Source: Halalkalibacter oceani (lineage in GTDB: Bacteria; Bacillota; Bacilli; Bacillales; Bacillaceae_D). From it: a stretch of 64,000 nt of DNA. Position 1 is the first letter of the stretch, and every line of letters starts with the position of its first letter. Position numbers and translations under genes: made by a program. The notes beneath the pieces were generated by a model that was not told the DNA's origin, made no database searches, and saw only the letters and a program-made list of their open reading frames with translations. Positions 61,192 through 64,000 of this stretch are shown piece after piece. Location of the stretch: positions 43,501 to 107,500 of the forward strand of contig NZ_JAMBOS010000011.1 in the NCBI RefSeq assembly GCF_023715705.1. Direction: 5' to 3'.

Positions 61192-62208
61192 TTACTGTTT
61201 AAAAGATTGCTTGACCACTGCTTTTCCGTCTTTCACTTTAACTTCAGCGTACGCGCCGTTAATAAAAGTCAGTTGCGGTGGCATATGGCCGCAATCAATA
61301 TCATAAATAATCGGCACTTGTAACTCCTCATGAAGCTCACGATACATATCTTTCACTGTATAATTGTCAACAGGTTGATTGGCGGGGCTTCTGCCAAAAA
61401 GAAGCCCCGAACAATTGTCAAACCAGCCTGCTAATTTCATTTGCACGAGCGATCTGCGTAAATCGGTTGTCGACAGCTCGCAATTCTCCAAATACCATAA
61501 AATCGGCTCATTATGAAGAGACCTTCTTTGAAATTGTGGGACATCACCAAATGGTGTTCCAATCAAATGTCTGATCACATCGACACATCCACCAAGCAAA
61601 CGCCCCTGTATGGTGACATCTGCATCGGGAACAGCTTTCCAATATGTTTGTTCTGTTAGATGAAAGACACAAGGCGAAGGAGCAGAATGGTTCCATTCCT
61701 TTTGATATGTTTCTGATGAATATTGGATGATTGATCCACCTGTCTTAGTTGCTAAGGCGGCTTTCCACTTGGCAGTTGTCTCATCTGAAAACTCTCCCCG
61801 TAAATCAACAAGATTGGCTCCGTGAGCAGTAGCAATCCCTGTTTTTACTGTTATGGCCAGCAGCAGGGTACTCGTATCCGAATACCCTAGTACCCATTTG
61901 CTTTTGAAATGAGCAAAATCAAGATGTTCAAGAATTTCGATCAAAAGTTCACCACCCCATGGCGGGATGATCATCCCGATCTGCTCATCTCTCATCATTT
62001 TGTTCAATTCATTAGCACGTACGATAGCAGGAGAAGACTTTGCCTTATTTTGAGTCCAGATCGTTTCTCCACTGACAACATGGAACCCTTGTGCCTCCAG
62101 ACGCTCGAAAGAAAGCCTGAGCAACTGATGTAATTCGGCTTTTACGCCAGAGGAGGGCGCTGTTACGCCAATTGTTGCCCCCTCGTTTAAAAATGGATAT
62201 CGAATCAT
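61192..62208 (-). CDS. S66 family serine peptidase (LD-carboxypeptidase/MccF-like)
   Basis: 338 residues. S66 pattern: IGVTAPSSGV near the start, IGMIIPPWGGELLIEILEHL, the nucleophile in LGYSDTSTLLLAI, GRLLGGCVDVIRHLIGTPFG with the family Glu region in WYLENCELSTTDLRRSL, and DIDCGHMPPQLTF supplying the His. The longer WGG...YSDTS style is closer to MccF (microcin C immunity) than to LdcA, but both are possible. Start ATG preceded by GGGAGGCTGAT. Convergent with cstA. Cytoplasmic; no signal peptide. Confidence 0.88.
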   Translation of the reverse strand: MIRYPFLNEGATIGVTAPSSGVKAELHQLLRLSFERLEAQGFHVVSGETIWTQNKAKSSPAIVRANELNKMMRDEQIGMIIPPWGGELLIEILEHLDFAHFKSKWVLGYSDTSTLLLAITVKTGIATAHGANLVDLRGEFSDETTAKWKAALATKTGGSIIQYSSETYQKEWNHSAPSPCVFHLTEQTYWKAVPDADVTIQGRLLGGCVDVIRHLIGTPFGDVPQFQRRSLHNEPILWYLENCELSTTDLRRSLVQMKLAGWFDNCSGLLFGRSPANQPVDNYTVKDMYRELHEELQVPIIYDIDCGHMPPQLTFINGAYAEVKVKDGKAVVKQSFKQ

Positions 62209-62299
62209 CTGTATCAGCCTCCCTAATTTGTGTTATTTTACTGTGTAAACGTGCAGAGTGCAATAATAGGTAGTAGTTAAGTAAGTCGCTTGAAAAAGG

Positions 62300-62745
62300 C
62301 AGTGGCCACCCTGACAACGGCTGCACTCGCCACAAGTCCGTGACGGCTCCGCTGGCTTTTCGCCGATCAAAAAAGGGAAGTTCACCCTTTTTAACCCGCT
62401 CTGCTCGTTGCTCGGTCAGGTCGACAAACCCACTCGGCCTGACCTTTAAAATCCGGCAACGGCTCCGCTGGCTTTTCGCCGATCAAAAAAGGGAAGTTCA
62501 CCCTTTTAACCCGCTCTGCTCGTTGCTCGGTCAGGTCGACAAACCCACTCGGCCTGACCTTTAAAACCCGGCAACGGCTCCGCTCGCTTTTCGCCGATCA
62601 AAAAAGGGAAGTTCACCCTTTTAACCCGCTCTGCTCGTTGCTCGGTCAGGTCGACAAACCCACTCGGCCTGACCTTTAAAATCCGGCAACGGCTCCGCTG
62701 GCTTTTCGCCGATCAAAAAAGGGAAGTTCACCCTTTTTTGATCGG
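62300..62745 (+). repeat. Tandem array of a hairpin module, period about 115 bp
   Basis: ACGGCTCCGCT begins at 62343, 62459, 62574 and 62689 (spacings 116, 115, 115). Each unit reads: CGGCTCC core; GCCGATCAAAAAAGGG, AAGTTCA, CCCTTTT; AACCCGCTCTGCTCG; hairpin GGTCAGGTCGA / TCGGCCTGACC with loop CAAACCCAC; CTTTAAAA. The last unit is cut short but has the complete second hairpin, CCGATCAAAAAAGGG / CCCTTTTTTGATCGG. The left edge (about 62300-62340, GGCAGTGG, CACTCGCCACAAGTCCG) matches the left flank of copy A. This fills most of the 62209-62826 gap. Confidence 0.85.
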
Positions 62746-62826
62746 CTACGTTTATCTCTTTTATTTTCGGTTATTTATCCTCTTATAAGACATTCTAAAG
62801 GTAGAGATGAAGAGGAGTGATGAGGA

Positions 62827-63705
62827 ATGGAATATAATAAAGTTCACAGTTTGCAACAGAAGGGGCAGCCAGCTCAGGAGCAGGAGCGGCAGCCGGGATT
62901 CGAGCATCAGATGACTCCGGCTCCGATTTACGATGACCCGAACTATCAAGGCAGCAGGAAGCTGCTGAATAAAGTTATCCTTCTGACTGGCGGAGACAGT
63001 GGAATCGGGCGAGCTGCCGCAATTGCTTGCGCCAAGGAAGGAGCAGACGTGGCAATTGTTTATCTTGATGAACACGAGGATGCGAACCAGACAAAAGCTG
63101 CCGTCGAGGGCTATGGACGCTCCTGTCTGCTGATAGCCGGAGATGTGGGCGATGAGCAATTTTGTCAGCAGGCTGTCAAGCAGACAATCGAGCGATTCGG
63201 CAAACTCGATTGTCTGATTAACAACGCGGCGGAGCAGCACTTTCAGGAAAAAATCGAAGATATAAGCACCGCGCAAATGGAGCGTACGTTTAAGACAAAT
63301 ATTTTCTCGATTTTTCATTTCATTAAAGCGGCGATGCCTCATTTAAAAAAGGGCAGCACGATCATCAACACCGCTTCGATTACCGCCTACCGCGGCATGC
63401 CGGTACTGATGGATTATTCGGCAACGAAAGGAGCGATCGTCGCCTTGACCCGTTCACTCTCCGAAAACCTTGTCTCAAAAGGGATCCGCGTTAATGCCGT
63501 TGCTCCAGGTCCGATTTGGACGCCATTAATCCCGGCTTCCTTCCCTGCCAGCGAGGTAACGAAATTCGGCACCGACAGCCCGATGGGACGTCCCGGACAA
63601 CCGGCGGAGCTTGCTCCGAGCTACGTATATTTAGCGTCAGATGATTCCTCCTATGTGTCTGGACAAGTGCTGCATGTCAATGGAGGAGAAATCATTAACG
63701 GCTAA
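62827..63705 (+). CDS. SDR family oxidoreductase (general stress protein 39-like)
   Basis: 292 residues. Rossmann motif LTGGDSGIGRAAAIACAKEG, LINNAAEQHFQEK, catalytic Ser in TASITAYRGM and YxxxK in MDYSATKGAIVALTRSLSEN, then VAPGPIWTPLIPASFPASEV. The N-terminal 45 residues (Gln-rich, ending PAPIYDDPNYQGSRKL) are typical of the YhdF/YdaD/YhxC group. ATG after GAGGAGTGATGAGGA. Substrate unknown; several relatives are general-stress proteins. Own terminator downstream. Confidence 0.92.
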   Translation: MEYNKVHSLQQKGQPAQEQERQPGFEHQMTPAPIYDDPNYQGSRKLLNKVILLTGGDSGIGRAAAIACAKEGADVAIVYLDEHEDANQTKAAVEGYGRSCLLIAGDVGDEQFCQQAVKQTIERFGKLDCLINNAAEQHFQEKIEDISTAQMERTFKTNIFSIFHFIKAAMPHLKKGSTIINTASITAYRGMPVLMDYSATKGAIVALTRSLSENLVSKGIRVNAVAPGPIWTPLIPASFPASEVTKFGTDSPMGRPGQPAELAPSYVYLASDDSSYVSGQVLHVNGGEIING

Positions 63706-63723
63706 TCGCCGGTCACATCACAC

Positions 63724-63757
63724 AGAGATCTCGGCAAAAGCTTGAGATCTCTTTTTT
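63724..63757 (+). terminator. Terminator of the SDR gene
   Basis: AGAGATCTC (63724-63732) / GAGATCTCT (63744-63752), perfect 9-bp stem, then six T. Confidence 0.9.
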
Positions 63758-63900
63758 CGCCTGATTTCTCGCCTGGGGCGTTTCTTTCGGTATAAAAAGA
63801 GATCATTTAGACTCACCCTCCTGCCAAATCCTATCAATATATGCAATCAATAGCTCATATTCGATAGAAGAGATTGTTTTTTTTCTTAGACGGAATAAAC

Positions 63901-63956
63901 AACACCAATCGCAAAAGTGCGTTATAATAGACGTATAAACTATATTGGTTGGTGTT
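63901..63956 (+). promoter_or_regulatory. Possible promoter with flanking inverted repeat
   Basis: A -10-like TATAAT (63923-63928) lies between AACACCAA (63901-63908) and TTGGTGTT (63949-63956), an 8-bp inverted repeat separated by 40 nt. A good -35 was not found. It precedes the partial frame at 63962 and may be an operator. The rest of 63758-63900 holds nothing recognisable. Confidence 0.35.
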
Positions 63957-63961
63957 TATTT

Positions 63962-64000
63962 ATGCGTACAAAGAATAGATTAAATCCGGATGAGTCTCAG
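63962..64000 (+). CDS. First codons of a further gene (partial)
   Basis: ATG and twelve more codons (MRTKNRLNPDESQ) run to the window edge without a stop. The ribosome site is weak (GGTTGGTG, about 7 nt away). The basic opening with an inverted repeat over the probable promoter would suit a small regulator such as TetR type, but 13 residues cannot show this. Confidence 0.35.
   Translation, partial: MRTKNRLNPDESQ

Noticed and set aside
62340..62564. 74-residue frame in the tandem array
   Set aside because: The protein repeats itself because the DNA is a tandem repeat; no ribosome site.
62343..62745. CRISPR array
   Set aside because: Units of 115 bp are identical throughout with no variable spacers, and no cas genes are present.

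Overview
This window comes from the chromosome of a low-to-mid GC, endospore-forming Firmicute of the Bacillaceae. Most of it follows the Bacillus subtilis yqe/yqf backbone: phoH-yqfD-yqfC-yqfB-floA-nfeD, yqeY-rpsU, mtaB-rsmE-prmA-dnaJ-dnaK-grpE-hrcA-hemW-lepA, yqxA-spoIIP-gpr, rpsT, holA, comEC-comEB-comEA/comER, and yqeM-rsfS-yqeK-nadD-yhbY-aroE-yqeH-yqeG/sda. Sporulation genes (yqfC, yqfD, spoIIP, gpr, yqzM), late-competence genes and a complete seven-gene Mrp Na+/H+ antiporter operon fit a Bacillus-like, probably alkali- or salt-tolerant organism. The genus cannot be fixed by reading alone.

Layout. 1-5.8 kb, minus strand: the sporulation pair yqfC-yqfD and partial phoH, the membrane-microdomain operon nfeD-floA-yqfB behind a good SigW-type promoter, and yqeY-rpsU. 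5.9-12.3 kb, mostly plus strand: a Na/Pi cotransporter, a DUF4395 membrane protein, a three-gene ABC exporter and a PadR-ChrA pair. 12.3-16.7 kb, minus: a CsoR/CstR-like repressor, deoC, a DJ-1/PfpI protein and helD. 17-30.3 kb, minus: tRNA, rRNA and ribosomal-protein modification genes, the heat-shock genes under CIRCE/HrcA, hemW, lepA, yqxA-spoIIP. 30.8-34.1 kb: gpr, rpsT, holA, yqzM. 34.2-40.6 kb: the comE cluster with an inserted PLP-dependent homocysteine synthase, a small DUF2533-like gene and divergent comER. 40.7-47.2 kb: the yqeG-yqeM ribosome-assembly/NAD operon and sda with its DnaA boxes. 47.3-53.6 kb: a small membrane protein and mrpABCDEFG. 53.8-58.6 kb, minus: glcF, glcD, cdaR, psd. 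59-64 kb: HU, cstA, an S66 peptidase, an SDR and the first codons of a further gene.

The least ordinary signal lies between genes. A dispersed family of intergenic elements recurs at about ten places. Each element has one hairpin with a roughly 7-nt loop, a short linker rich in TTTAAA, a core resembling CGGAGCC, and a second terminator-like hairpin. The arms of the first hairpin differ completely between copies yet stay self-complementary, while loop and flanks are kept, as expected if structure is selected rather than sequence. One locus (62.3-62.75 kb) is a tandem array of this module with a period of about 115 bp. Other points of note are a stem-loop between the strong Shine-Dalgarno and the ATG of sda, a terminator plus separate promoter that uncouple dnaJ from dnaK, a CstR-like repressor lacking its second thiol, and a dyad over the padR-chrA promoter. 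No tRNA, rRNA, CRISPR array, prophage or transposase gene was seen.
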